DNA from: Quillaja saponaria
Lineage: Eukaryota; Streptophyta; Magnoliopsida; Fabales; Quillajaceae
Direction: 5' to 3'
Assembly: GCA_029379385.1 (NCBI GenBank)
Contig: CM055611.1
Location: forward strand, 20,282,062 to 20,346,061
DNA length: 64,000 bases
Shown: in pieces, positions 34,376-52,800 of the stretch
How the letters are laid out: the number at the start of each line of letters is the position of its first letter
Numbering within the stretch: the first letter of the stretch is position 1
Notes under the pieces: generated by a model
What the model was told of the DNA's origin: nothing
Database searches by the model: none
What the model saw: only the letters and a program-made list of their open reading frames with translations
Translations under genes and position numbers: made by a program

Positions 34376-35588
34376 CATATCATATGCTTTAGTTCAAGAA
34401 ATGTACTTACAATATGAAACTTGCTTCAAAGTTTTATTCACATGTACTAGTTGAAGTTGGCTATCAATGTAAGGTTTAGTTTTCTCAAACTAGCCAAAAG
34501 GCACTTCCTAAGTTGAGAATCAATAAACTTTGAAATATTATGGTAATACAATTGTTAGCTGAGGTCCATACTAATTTTATATAAACTAAGACATCATTTA
34601 GTGCATCATATAAATGACATAATGACAGAATTATCAAGTTAGTTCTTATATAATATTCTATTCCATTAAAATTTTAAGTCAACATATAATTAATCGATAT
34701 AAGAGCAAGTTGATTTGTTGATTTATAATGAAATGTGAAGATAACCTACAAATTGAAACAAAAGCTGACCATTTAAGACACAAATCGGTGGGATGTGCTA
34801 TAACAAGAAAATCGTCTGGATGGTTGGCGATTTAAGGTGAGTTCACTTTCACATTCCCATATTTTTGTTTCCTGAAGTTTAAAGTAACCGTAATGCACTA
34901 AACTATGCCCACTAGTCGCAATTAAGACTATGTGATGTTTATATAGGCCGAATCAAACAATATTAGTCAATGTCCGTTCAACACATATCAGCACCACACA
35001 TCACAAACACAAATTTGGAGCATCACAAACTCTCTAGATAATGACAATTGATAGAGAAAATAATGGAAAATTCAGGAAATTCCTCAATGAAATTTTGCTG
35101 CACATGAGAAATACATACAGCTTGATATGGCTTCATAACATTTCAGAAGTTGGCCGTTGGCAACATAGCAAACCGAGGACATTTCTTTTATTCATACTGA
35201 GCATTTCAACCAACCACCAAGAAAACTGTTAACAGTGTTCAAGTCTTACAAGTTACAAACATGGATAGTTTCTCTCCCCCAAATGATAACCTTTCTGCTC
35301 CCCCAAATGATAACCTTTCTGCTCAATGCACAATGCTCAGCTTACTAATCTATTAATGGACAAACACACACCAAGAGTTTGATGCTAGCGTCTGATCCTT
35401 TTTCACAAAACACTGGTATAGTACAATCATTCAAGGATTTAAGATGTGAATGAAATCTCACAATAAGAACTCATTTTCCCAGCACGCTTATCTATTCTCA
35501 TGGAGAACGGATGGGTTTCTATATAGCATATTTGTAAATCAGAGTCATGGAGTACTTCCAAGTGTATTCAACAGTGAATCATATAATC
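34376..35588. other. Intergenic gap, 3' ends of the GH28 and MAPK genes
   Basis: Two convergent 3' ends. A perfect 24-bp unit is repeated twice at 35274-35321, probably in or next to the MAPK 3' UTR. No gene seen. Confidence 0.55.
35274..35321. repeat. Perfect 24-bp tandem duplication
   Basis: Two identical units starting CTCCCCCAAATGATAACC, at 35274-35297 and 35298-35321. Confidence 0.95.
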
Positions 35589-40532
<4,944 letters not shown>

Positions 40533-42390
40533 GTCTGACTCCTCAAGCTCCAAATAAAAAAATGGGATGAATCCTAAGAAAGAAAAAGTGAAGAAAACAG
40601 AAAGAAGGAGCTAACTTGGAGGTGGAACTAAACTCGGAGAAGGCGTGTAGGTAGGTGTAATAAAGGTCTTTGACATTTCTTTTGGGGTTTTTGGATAGGG
40701 AGAGGTGTATGCGCGTGTAAACTTTGAAGGAAGCCTTTGAACAACTGGAAACGCTTTTAGGTGACCCGTGAAGTAATGGACTTTTGGGGGGCTTCTTTCA
40801 CTTTTCTTTTAATGAGGGTTGGTGTGCTTTCTGTGATTTTCAAGCTAAGAAGAACATGATTTTCACTCTTATCTCTGTTTTTTTTGCTTTGCTGAATAGA
40901 TTCATTTTCAACTTTCCATCAAGGTTATTAAGGGTTGGTGTTCAAGGAGATTTGTTTTCTTCTCATATAATTTCTTTAATCTCGACATGTACTTCAAATA
41001 TTACCTGATGGAAGAAAATTATCTTTAAGAGTAAAGTTATGCAAGAATTAAGTGAATCTTATATAAATTTTACTTTTTCTTGGTAAGATAAATACACATG
41101 GAAGTACACATAACTCAGTTTTTTTTTTATATAGATCCACAAAGATTAAGATTTTCTAACCAAATCCCATCCATCCTTGGTCCTTACCACCTTAATGCAA
41201 ATATGCATCTTTCTAGAGGAATAATTAGTCTCAAGTATTTTTCTTTCTTCTTCTTTGGGAGGTGTAGGTCTTGTTGGAGTGTGGAAAGTAGAGTGATTAA
41301 GACCTCTACAATTAGTAAGTTAATGATTTAGAGCACTTGAGCAGCCTAGCTATTTTACTTCCTAGTATTTGTATTATTATCATTGACTTACATAATTTAT
41401 ACTTTTAGTTTATCATTCTAAGTCTAAACTTTCTCTTTACACTGTAATTATCGCAACAATTATACCAAATTCTTGTCAGTATTTGGGCATAGATTAATAA
41501 TAGTAAAATATTACTCAAAAAAATTAATAATAGTGAAATAACTCAAAAGAAACTTCTATGTTGAAATTTCAACAATTCCCACATCACCATTTTTGACTCC
41601 CCAACTCACATTGAGAGCACAAGTAGAAACTTCATAAAGAATATGCTAGATTATATTGATATGTGGAAACACATGTAGAGCCTTCATGAAGAATAATGGA
41701 AGTTAGACTACATTGGTATACATGGAAAGAAAAGAAATTTTCTTTCCTATTTACCTAATGAATTTGATCAAATGCAAATAGCTTTATGGCACAATTATTT
41801 TGCCAAAAGTCAATATGTATTCAAAGGTCAGAGTTTCCCTATTCTCTAATAGAGTGAGAGAGAAAATCAATAGTTAATGCGTATTCAACTAGACCAGAGA
41901 ATTCCTAAGGCTTCTAGATCTTGCCAAATTATCGAAGTCTCAACTCAACTAAGCATATTCCAAGGAAACTACAACTCCCTACTATATAGTAATCCCTATT
42001 AAGTGTTCGAACAGTAGAAACAAGACTATCTATCATCACTGCATAGTTAGCCAGGGACTGAAGGACACTCAAATTTTCCAGATAAGAAGTGCGTGACCAC
42101 AAGAAAGAAGGGCAAACTAAAAAATCTGTCATCCAGCAGTTGCTATAACTCCAAATTTACGTAAATGCCTGGTATGCCTACTCCTTCACCTGTCCAGAAT
42201 TTTTTTTTTCTTTTTGCCAAAACCTAGCCAACCATTTCAGGACATCACAAAAGGCATGGTTAATGAAATACTACAATAAGTCTACATCTAAATATCACAA
42301 ACACCAAATAGAATTAGTTCAAGTGTTCAAGTTAGTACCATTTGGTTTGAGTAGAAAACTAAAAAGACTGTAGATCCCAGCACTTACAGT
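40533..42390. other. Intergenic region upstream of the MAPK gene
   Basis: Holds the promoter and probable leader of the minus-strand MAPK gene in its first few hundred bases. No other gene, RNA or element recognised. Confidence 0.5.
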
Positions 42391-42400
42391 AGAAACAGAG

Positions 42401-42970
42401 ATAACAGGTGCCTACCGAGTGACTACCAGTCCCGGGAGAAACATCCTCCCAGAACAATGTCAGATTAGAAGAAACTTCTTTGAAGTACAATCTAGGGAGA
42501 GATAAAACTCAAACAGACAGCTACATTGAGATCAGAGTAGAACATAACAAGATCAATAAAAAGCCTCCACTCCTGTTATTTAAAGACATTAATAACAGGT
42601 GCTTACTGAATGAATACCAGTCCTAGGAGACACTTCCTCCCAGATCAATGTCAGATGCGGAGAACCTTCTTTTAATCACAGAAAGCTACATCGAGACAGA
42701 GTAGAACATAACAAATCAATAAAAAGCCTCCATTCTTGTGATTTGAAGACATGAATAACCAGCGCTTACCAAATGAATACCAGCCCTAGGAGAAACTTCC
42801 TCCCAGAACAATGTCAGATAAGAAGAAACTTCTTTGAAGTACAATCTAGGCAGAGAGAAAACATCATCACAGACAGCTACATCAAGATCAAGGAGTAGAA
42901 CAAAACAAATCAAGGAGTAGAACATAACAATTCAATACAACGTCTCCATTCATGTGATTTAAAGACCTTG
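42401..42970. repeat. Three-copy tandem repeat, unit about 165-200 bp
   Basis: Units begin near 42401, 42592 and 42755 with ATAACAGGTGC or a variant. They share CCAGTCCTAGGAGA-like, CTTCCTCCCAGA, CAATGTCAGAT, AGAGTAGAACATAACAA and AATAAAAAGCCTCCA blocks in order. The middle unit is shorter through internal deletion. A smaller duplication (ATCAAGGAGTAGAACA) occurs in the third unit. It lies between the MAPK promoter side and the 3' end of the BPS1-type gene. Confidence 0.9.
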
Positions 42971-43584
42971 ATGGTTAATAATTTCTTTCAATTGTAAACT
43001 TACTTGGGACTCATCCAGAAATTGCAAGCTGAATGCAAGGGGAAAATGAAATACTCCAGGTCATTATCAAAAATCAATAATAGACAAACCATACACCAAC
43101 ATTTCTTTATCTACTATACTAAATTTTCTTGGCATAAATCTGACAATTGAAATCTTAAAGAACATCTGCAAAGCTAAAATGTTGCATGCAATCCACCAAA
43201 TGAAAAATTCAGTATCAACACCTAAAAAGTCCAAATCAGCAATCTAATAAATAAAATTTCTAATATCAAAGGCAGAGCAGGAGACCCCATTCCTCCCTTG
43301 CAGGAATAATATTTCAGTTATTTATAACCTACAAAGTATTACCAGATTGATGGATGACAAACTTTGAGCAAATAGCATAAGCTTTATATATATTAAAATT
43401 ACACAGTAGTGACAATACAACTTGCATACAACTCTGACTATATAAAGAAACCTACTACAATTATAACTCACACCACATTGAATACAATAGGCCAAACATG
43501 ATTGTATACCTTCATCTATGCTAAGACAGGAAACACCATACTCAAACCCTTCTGTATACATGAGAGACTTAGGCTTCAGCATAT

Positions 43585-44643
43585 TCATCTGACTAGCTGC
43601 TCTTCAACATTACCCCCTGCTGTTCGATCAAAGACAGTTCCACTTGCCCTCAGATTAGAAAGCAAAGCATCGCGGCCAGTTAAAACTACTTGGAAAAAGC
43701 CATCCACTTCCTTTGCTATAAGATCAAGTCCTTGAGAAAGATCCTCTGCTCTCTTGCCTAAATCTTCAGCAATATTTTGAGATGCATCTGCCTCAATAGC
43801 ATCCACACCATCTTGGAAGGTGGAATACAATTTCTTCACACATGCATCAACTGCTTCCAATTCCTTTAAAGCAGTAGACCTCCCACTGGTGAATATATTT
43901 TTAATTTCCTTATTTACTGTACTCTGCAAATTAGTAAAAGCTTGACCCCACAAAAATGTGTCGGCCACATTCAAATCCAACAACTTCTTTGCAGAACTTG
44001 AGAAAGCCGCTGAAAACACGCTACAGACAAATATTGTCACTACCTTAACTCCATACATAGCGCGCATTAAAACCTTCCCTTTGGCTGAATTCTTAACCTT
44101 TGGAAGATCAATTGATTCCACAATACTGTCCAAAATGGTGCAGCAGTTCTCAATTCGAGGATTCTTAGTGTTAATATGCAGTCTCCAGCCATCAAGTGAA
44201 GAACGAGCCCGAACAAACTGCTTTGAAGATCCCATCTTATGCAATGCACACTGAAGAAAGAGATGGCCCTGGTTCAACCGTGAGAGCTCAGAGCTAAAAG
44301 CGATGCATATGTCAAGCAACTTCACACTTATGTCCAAATACACATCAATCCACTTTTCATCCCAGTCACACACAGGAAGCTCAAGCTTTTCTATGAGGGT
44401 TTTTATATCACTGTGGGTTTCAGCAACTGACTCCATAGCTAATTTCATCCAAGTCAAGCTAAGGACTTCATCCTTGCCCTTGGGCATAAGCTTCCTCAGC
44501 CTGTCTGCCAATGTTTCCTCAAAAGCATTCAAGACTGCAATAAGCCTTGGAGACATACGAGAACCTTTGGGTGATATCATCCGGAAAGGATTTCCAAAAG
44601 GGAAGAAGGATCGGTGTGGGTTTGGGTCCTGTGGACGACTCAT
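43585..44643 (-). CDS. BPS1: BYPASS1 (BPS1)-like protein, DUF793 family
   Basis: Intact single coding exon, 352 residues, start at 44643 (MSRPQDPN); a splice acceptor sits just upstream at 44657-44659, so earlier in-frame Met codons lie in an intron. The N-terminal RPQDP...FFPFGNPF block, the LNAFEETLADRL region, the SWMKLAMES-type block and KNSAKGKVLMRAMYGVKV match plant BPS1. A hydrophobic stretch follows (about 215-235, IFVCSVFSAAF), then a helical C-terminus. In Arabidopsis BPS1 prevents over-production of a root-derived mobile signal that arrests shoot growth; its biochemical activity is not settled. Length is typical of the family (about 350 residues). No defects seen. Confidence 0.93.
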   Translation of the reverse strand: MSRPQDPNPHRSFFPFGNPFRMISPKGSRMSPRLIAVLNAFEETLADRLRKLMPKGKDEVLSLTWMKLAMESVAETHSDIKTLIEKLELPVCDWDEKWIDVYLDISVKLLDICIAFSSELSRLNQGHLFLQCALHKMGSSKQFVRARSSLDGWRLHINTKNPRIENCCTILDSIVESIDLPKVKNSAKGKVLMRAMYGVKVVTIFVCSVFSAAFSSSAKKLLDLNVADTFLWGQAFTNLQSTVNKEIKNIFTSGRSTALKELEAVDACVKKLYSTFQDGVDAIEADASQNIAEDLGKRAEDLSQGLDLIAKEVDGFFQVVLTGRDALLSNLRASGTVFDRTAGGNVEEQLVR

Positions 44644-44655
44644 TTTGATGTATTT

Positions 44656-45764
44656 TCTGCAAGAAGTAAGCAAAATTTGATGAAGTTGTAACTCCAGAAT
44701 CATTGGTAGAGTCAAGGGCCCAAAAAGATAGAAGAACAAACACGAAGAGAGTAACAACATGCTAAGTTAACATTTATTTCACTCAGGTTATCTTCACTAA
44801 CCAACTGATTGTTACCCATTGAAGTTTATGCAAGGATCTGGCAAACATGAAAGGATTGATCCTACGAATCTCCCACAACAACAAACAAGAACATGTAATC
44901 AAGAAATGGAATTCATGTATTCAACTCTAGAACAAAACATTAGGCCCAATTCCCAACCAGCTCAAGACTTTCTTTCTCCTCCTTCTCCCTCACTTTCAAG
45001 GAGACAACATAGAATATCACAAGAAAATTAAAATATATTATTTCCGGGTTTCATTTGTACCTCATAAATCATTCATTTGAATGATGCAGTTATTGGGTTG
45101 CAACAATACAGAACCCATTTTCAACAAGAAAAGCCACGAACAATAATTTTCCAACTACAAAACAACACAAATTTACATTTTCCCTTCACCTTCCATCTGC
45201 TCACCTACCACGGGAAATTCAATAAAGCAACACCCAAGTTCCTAGCCTTTCTCTTGCAAAAACCCAAGATCCATCAGATTTCTTCTTCCCAAAACAACCC
45301 TCGTCCCTCTTCCCTCCTTAATCACGCAGATTTCATTCATCACAACAAAAATTACCAAACTTTGACCATACCTCAACATAAACTTCATCAGTAAAACAAG
45401 GATGCAAATTGAAACATACCAGGCATAACCAGACCCCTAATCTCACATATTACATGGAATTTATTATCAAGAAAAAAACCCACAAAAAGAAAAAGGTGAA
45501 GAACATCAAGTAGAGGGTCTTAAGCTTACCAAAAAAGTTAGATCTGGGAAATATAAAACCGATCTAGCACAAAAACTTGACCGATTATCAGGATATTTAC
45601 AGAAACACAAATTGAAACCATAATCCGAGACGCTTTTGCCTAAACAAAAAGAAATCATAAATTTCACAGAAGATAAAATAAAAAAATTTTAAAAAAAATT
45701 ATAGTCAGACAGACAAGGAGGAAAGGTAACGATGTAAGCACGGAATCACCGAGGAGCTCATACC
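44656..45764 (-). promoter_or_regulatory. 5' UTR intron of the BPS1-like gene
   Basis: On the minus strand TTTCAG|GTATGAG gives a donor at 45763. A CTTGCAG acceptor lies 13 bases before the ATG, making an intron of about 1.1 kb. Long leader introns often boost expression in plants. The exact first exon (about 45765-45835) is inferred from consensus only. Confidence 0.6.
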
Positions 45765-45835
45765 TGAAAGAAAACTCGGATATGAAGAAAGTTCAAAGAA
45801 TTTCAGAGATAGCCGACAAAGCTTTTCTCATCCTT

Positions 45836-46886
45836 GTGACTTAGGTATTGTGAGGGTGAAGGTGCTTTGTAGCTGGTGAGGAGATTGTGATAAAGCTACC
45901 GTAAATTTCATTGATATTTCCTGAAAGAAGACACGTGGACACGTATCAATGGAAGATTGTGTTAACGGATAGTCCTGTGAGTTTTTTGGACAAAAAATAA
46001 TAATAATTGAACGGTTCATTCAAGTTGATCAATTAATAAGTGGTCTTATTAAAAGAAAAAAGAAAGACAAGGTCAGAAAAAGCAGCTGAGTGCAATAAAT
46101 AATTTAATTATTCACCATTATAATCTCTTTCAAAACGTTGTGAAATTGACCATCTCAATGTACAAATAAATTTTAGGATCTGTTTGGTTTTAATTCTTGA
46201 AAAAAAAAATATATAAATAAATTTAATATAAATTTTGGATTTTGGTTTTTGGTTTTTTTAAAGATAAGAAAATATTAAATTAATGAAAAAGTACGCTACT
46301 TACAAAATTTGGGAAGCATTCAACTATTTGAATCTGATTTACAATTCTTCTTCAATCAACTTCGTTTTTTCAAACACGAGGAAAAAATGAAAAGGAAAAC
46401 GAAAATAAACAATCAATGTTGCTAAGAAAAGTCGGGCAAGTGGGCCCCCCCCCACCCCCCCCCCCCCCCGCCCCATGTTCCGTGGTGGATTTTACAATTT
46501 GCTGAACTTTAGGCTCCATTTTGCAAATCATATTTTGTGACCACATGAAACAGTAACAATTCTTGATTTCAGGCAAAATAATTTTTTTTCCTGAAATATA
46601 TCTTGGATTACTATATGCAAATACTTTTTTAATTTCAAGTTTCCAATATCTCCATTGGGACAAGGAGATAAATTATTCAGAGGGGCTTCCAAACCAGCAT
46701 AATCATCAAAAACAGAACTGAGTTCTAAAAATCACAAAGCTGGGAGGAGGATAAAGAGGAATACACAAGGTGAAAACAATAACAATATAGAGATTAGGAC
46801 AAACCACTCCAGCAGCAGCAGCATGAATAATCCACACTAGAAGGATTGAAAACAATAGTGCAAAAAAATTGTGCACAACTACTCAA
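45836..46886. other. Intergenic region between the BPS1-like and EH genes
   Basis: BPS1 promoter on one side, EH gene 3' UTR on the other. Contains a C-rich tract at 46443-46474. No gene. Confidence 0.5.
46443..46474. repeat. Poly-C tract (poly-G on the minus strand)
   Basis: Almost uninterrupted C run of about 30 bases with single A and G interruptions. On the minus strand it is an uninterrupted-G type sequence capable of G-quadruplex formation, about 415 bases past the stop of the EH gene. Confidence 0.95.
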
Positions 46887-49800
46887 CTAAAATGCACTCC
46901 AATTATCAGAGCCTCTTCTTGGAGTTTGATTCTCTACTGATGTCCTAAATGGCCCAGAGGCAAAAGGATCTGAATCATCAAAAACTGGAAATCCATTACC
47001 CAGATCAAAATCATTGGTGCTATGCATCGAATCAAATCGTGTCAACTTCTCCTGTGGAGGGAAAAGTTCACTATCATTTGTCCTGAATGAGTCAAACCTT
47101 GAGAAGTTGTCGAAAGCAGGTTCCGACCAGTCGTTGGTCCTTTGTGGGGAAATGCTTAAACTGTAGAGGGGTGTGCTTGGAACAGAATCATCAAAACTGA
47201 AACCACTCCTCTTCGGTACAAAGTCACCCGCATGGGGCGAGCCTGTTCTGATAGGGTTCAGGCCCAATTCCCCGGAACCAAAGAAATAACTGTCTCCATT
47301 TCTATCATGATCAGTCTCCTGTATGATAAATGAGTAGAGAATTTGTCAAACAAGACAGACAACTCACTGGACAAAATCGAGTCACGGAAAAGGCAAATTG
47401 AAATTTAAAATTCAGAATTTCAAGAAACATTGGAAAATGGTGTGGGTTCAGAAGAATGGGGTGTCATATGAACTTGGTGATGTATCCAGATTGCAACTGT
47501 GAAGTAGTTGCTGATTCTTAATTATAATATGATATGAACTTAGTGATATATCAAAGGTCCTGGGCATTCGTCATACAAATAAAATGTGATTGTTTTCAAT
47601 ACTCAACCCCCCCAACCCCCCACCGGCACACATATCCTCTCCTAAAGCCAAAGTCAGCATAACTGATGCAATTATAGGTATAAATAAAACTGCTTAATTA
47701 GTCAAAATGGATGTTGACCATCTATTTAGTAGGAATAGATACTGCTCTAAGATGGCACTAGTGCAGACCTCTTCCCCTCTACTGTTCTAAATCTATAGGA
47801 AAGAGGAAGAAAGAGACCAATATGCGGCCACTACAGGAAGTAAATAGCATAACAAAGCCAGGAAACTTAAAAGTGGCATCATGCAAGTTTGTTGACAGTG
47901 TAGACATGTGTTGTAAATATCAAACATAAAGTGTTGAAACATTTGGTTACCTTGGTGGCACTGGTGGAACTAAAGCCCCATACTGAATCAATGTCATCAT
48001 TAGTGTCAAAGGTTCCCCAATTTGGTTCCTCAAACCTCTTGTCACCAGAAAACATAGACCCTCCTCCACCCCCATGGTCACTGCATATGCTAGATATATA
48101 TACATCAGTTTTCAGTAGAATCGCAAGATTTGTGTCATGTGAAAGAGAAAAGAAAAAAAATAAACTTGCAGGCTTAAGCATCGGATTTTAGTTGACTTGC
48201 AAACAGATGTGCATTTTAGAGGTAATTAAACAATTTAAAGAGAATTAAGTATAGATAAGAATCGGTAGAGAACTCAAGATTTCCATTTGACATGGATATA
48301 GATGCAATCATGCAATACATAAAATTTTATTCCCTATGAAGACAAGTACAAACAACCATATCCCTTTCAATAACCTATGACACAGAATTATCAGACATCT
48401 AAAAGCAGCATTTTTGGGGCATTAAAAGTAGTATATGAATGATCTGTTTCTTCCTTCTTCGAATGAATATCCATCAATCCATATCTTTGTAAATATTTCA
48501 AGTTGAAGGTAACACCATGTCAGTATAAATGTGTGCCAAAGCATTCAGAATGTTATAACCCATAACTGAAATTAAAGATATGCCCTATAAGAAGCAGAGT
48601 TGCTATAAAAGAAAAAAAAAACACGTAACTGACCTTAAAAGACATGGTAATCTAAATCTGTTAAGTAATGAAACATAATGTGAAATTTACTTTGCAACAA
48701 GGATTGCAAACAAAGTAGGAAGAATGACTCTTTTTTACAAAATAAATGAGTGAAAGTTCTCTATGAAGAGTATAACTCAGGAACAAAGAGTATAATAATA
48801 CAGACTTACAAATAACAAGGGGCAAGGGCACAAAGCTAATGCCGCTACATGGAAGACTAACATACACATCTTACAATCATACCTTTGGGTTTCACGTGGT
48901 GAGGTATCTTCCATAGTCTTTCCAAAATAAGAATCAGGGAATTCTCTGGACGGGCTTCCAACAGCACTTCTTGCAAATGGACTATTAGAAGCACTTTGTA
49001 CTGAGCCATCTTTACTTTTATTATTTGCTGATCCATTTTCAACTGCCATCTGATCTTTAGTCTTCCTCTTTTCTGATGCATGATAAGCCTTAGGTGACGC
49101 TGCAAATGTTGGACTCTCAACTATAGAAGCTTTAGTCTGAGGCTTTTCTGACTCATCGTCAGCCTTCGGTGACGCTGCAGATGTTGGAGTCTCAACTACA
49201 GAAGCTTTTTCTTTACGAGCTGATGATAATTTCTGTTTTGGAGGTGCCAAGACGTTTTGTATATCAAGGGTGAGCTCTTTGACAAATGTGAATCCTGATG
49301 GTGGAAAGTGAGTTAGTCATAATAGCAGATGCACAAGTTTAAACAGACTGACAGAAAACACTCACAAGGCAACAATTTTAGACTCTCATCCTGAACTAAA
49401 ACATTATTCTAAATTGATTGCCCACCATTGAACTCAAACTTGCACCAAAGAAAGACTTTCTGTCACACTTCAAGAACAAAGGCTATGGCATCAATGGAGC
49501 ACCAACTTTTTTTAGATTCATACAGAAAGAATTGTTTTCCAAGTCACTGTTTTATCGTTCCATCCCACCATTTCGAGACATTTCTATCCCTGATAGCTAT
49601 ACTGCACGACTCATATACCCATGTTCTAAATAATCTAGTAAATACCTTTTTGTTACATCTAGTTTAATATAATTACATATTTACATACCTTAAGTGAAAG
49701 AAAGAATAGTGTCAAATTATAATTTGGTTGAACAGAGTGTAAATTCAGAAATTAAGGTGTGTATGAGTTGAGTTATACTGGCAATGAGTATGTAGCAGAG

Positions 49801-52800
49801 GACAAAGTGGCAACTTCCAGTACTTTTGCTTCGCTGCCAATAATTCTAGCACGAGTCAACACAAGGCACTGAAGCTTTAGTTATATTTATCTTTTTTCTC
49901 ATTTTTGACCACCTATAAAATACTGAATAATCATTCTCGGTGGTGTTCCATGGGCTTGGACTGGTTTGCTTTGGCTTCCGACATAGTCTACTGCTTATAG
50001 GCAGGGTCTCTTTGACTTCAGCAGGACAGCTCCTAAATTCAATGCCCTTAATGTTGGCATGTTTTGTTTGTCTTAATGATGCTCAATAAAATTGTCAATG
50101 GACAAAGCATGTATATATGCTGAGATATTGCCGCTCAAGAAAAAATACCAATAATAAAGCAATTCACCAAACTTGTGGATCAAATGCTTAAAATTGTCGG
50201 TGAACCCCCAAAAATGTGACTTAAGAAGGAAATTTCTACTTTACGATTATCAAGAGCCTTTTGTAGTTATTTTTTTATACCTTCATCTTCAAGCTTATCC
50301 CAATCCTCATCCCAGTCAGCAGCTCCCTCTTGGATGCCAGGTTGCCAGCCTTCAATGATAAAAAGGGCATGAGAAGAAATTGCAAAACAAAAAATAGTCT
50401 TTAATTCTATATTTCATAACCAAGAGGCAAGAAGAGAGAGAAAATAGTAGGAGGAAAAAAAAAATTACAAGGCACACCAACAAATTAAACAAGGAGAAAC
50501 ACTAGAATGTAAACCAGCAGAAACCCAGAAAATGAATAAGATATGAGAGCCATTCAAAAGTAAATCAAGGACCCAACACAACTTGGCCTTGCAGGTGAAC
50601 GAAAAGGAAACTCTTGTATCAAACAGAGATTAAAAGACACAGTTTTCTGTTCTCAAAATCATGAAAACTAATAACAGTGCAAAAACACTGTTACAGACAA
50701 GTAATCAGAAATTCCTTAAACAATCTTTGTATGACATCATAACTTTATAAAACACCAAAGTGTAATCATCAGTTGCAGTTCCAGTTTTCAGCTTTTAACT
50801 CAATTTACATTAGGTGAAAACAACTTTATAGAATAGTTTATAATAACATCACTACGAAGGCCCTAGTTACCTTTCCCATTTCTTTTAATCTGTATAGTCC
50901 TCCAAATTAGATAGCATGATAAAAGAAACACAACCATAAAATATAACTTAAGAAAACATCCCTGAATCTGGGACATTTTTTAAATGATTATAAGGAGCCT
51001 GCCTTCATTACATTGCCATCCAGATTTGTTAAATTTAAACGCTAAAACCAAGGACATGTTTCCCATGCATGCAAATGCAGATCATTGTAAGTTTATATGT
51101 TTTGAGTAGCTTTAGTTCGACAATATCATGCAAACACTAGAGGATACGTCAGAATAAAGAAGGCAACATAATATCATTTAATAAAACAGATGTAAATTTC
51201 AGAAGACTGGAGACTGCCTAGAGGGAAATAACAACACCGTGTCATGCAAGTATTTGCATTTACCAAAGGGTAGCTCCATCAGTGTTGATGGCTTCACACG
51301 TAATCCATATTTCTTGCAACGATCATTTAGAGACTTCACCAGCTCATCAAGATCTGATTGGATACGCTCAGCACGAACCTGAAATTTTTGGTTTAGAAGT
51401 GAATGCACACAAGTTCTCAAGATGTCTGCATTGGCCTAACAAAATTAAATGTACCTGTAATGTAGCATCAGCACCACCATCCTGTGCCAGTTTGACAATT
51501 GCTTGATATAACTCCATTTTTCTCTCCTACACATAAGAATAATAACAAGCTTTAGGCATTTACATTACTAACAGAATTGGAGACTCTTATTCATAAATAT
51601 ATAGGAAGCACTGGGGTAAACACCTGAATATCACGAAATCTGGCTTCTTCAGCAGTTAACTTCGAGGCTACATCTCCAACTTGTTTGCATTTGTCTTCGT
51701 ACTTCTTTTCTACGGCTTCAGCCTGATTTCATGAAACATATACTAAGAGAATGATAGATATTAAAGGTATAGGAGGAAATAAGTATAAGAAAATACCTCA
51801 TGCTTGTCAGCAGAGACCCTCTCTATGATCTCATTAAGGCGATTGTCACATCTGCTTTTGTAGAGAACCTTGCACCAAAAAGGAAGAATTTTTTTAATAT
51901 AAAAGCAGTAGATTAATTATACATTAAATGTTTCCTACAATACATAAGAAGCATGTGAGTGAAATTATTCCCATAAGTTCTTTCCTTGAACTTAAAATTT
52001 ATGAAGAAAATATGCTGAGAGGTCGCATGCTTAACCTGCATACGATTAGAACTATGAAAAGTGGCAACTCCCAGAGGTCCAAAATATCAAAAAAGAAAAG
52101 GGATCTAAAACTCAAGGATATTAGGAGTCCCTTTCCAGTTAGTGTAAACATGTCCAATCCTAGCATGTTTTACCATTCTCTTCAATAGCTACAAGCTGCA
52201 GTCATTATTTTTGAAGGAGGGTGGGTTTTCAAAAGTTCTAGGTATAAATATATTCTATTGGGTTAAAAACCCAGCTAATACTATATTAAGATGATCAGAA
52301 ATCCACGAAGTTAAGGGGGGCTATATACAAATATAGTGGTTTTCAAAATATTGTAGTTAGAGCATGGAATAAATTGTTGTCAACATGCCTGCATTATTTG
52401 TATAGATACTGGTCTTGCTAATACGATTTAAGTTATGATGCATATAGAGAAACAACAGAATACATGAATTTGCATACATAAAACACATCACCCTTATTTT
52501 AAGAGTCTTAACTATCTGGGTTTAATGCTGGTAAACAAGATATACAACAACATTTTTATGAAACTTCAATAAACAAGTACCCCAGTTAGGGTAGTAAGTA
52601 GTTATTAATTACATCCAAACATCCACAGTCCGTCAACATATGGAAATGGGACCCAAAAGAATTAAGAGAATGTACACCAAACAAGATATAATCCTAATAA
52701 GAAAGAAAGTCAAAAGGAATGCAAAATACTCACAAGTTCCTGCATTTTAGAACGGTAAAATTCTATTTTCTGGTTAGAATCCAAAATCTCTTTCTCAAGT

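Noticed and set aside
40533..40553. Seven extra N-terminal codons for the MAP kinase
   Set aside because: They start with TTG; the ATG at 40532 gives the family-typical length.
44644..44760. Hydrophobic N-terminal extension of the BPS1-like protein
   Set aside because: A splice acceptor lies between it and the MSRPQD start, so it is intronic sequence.
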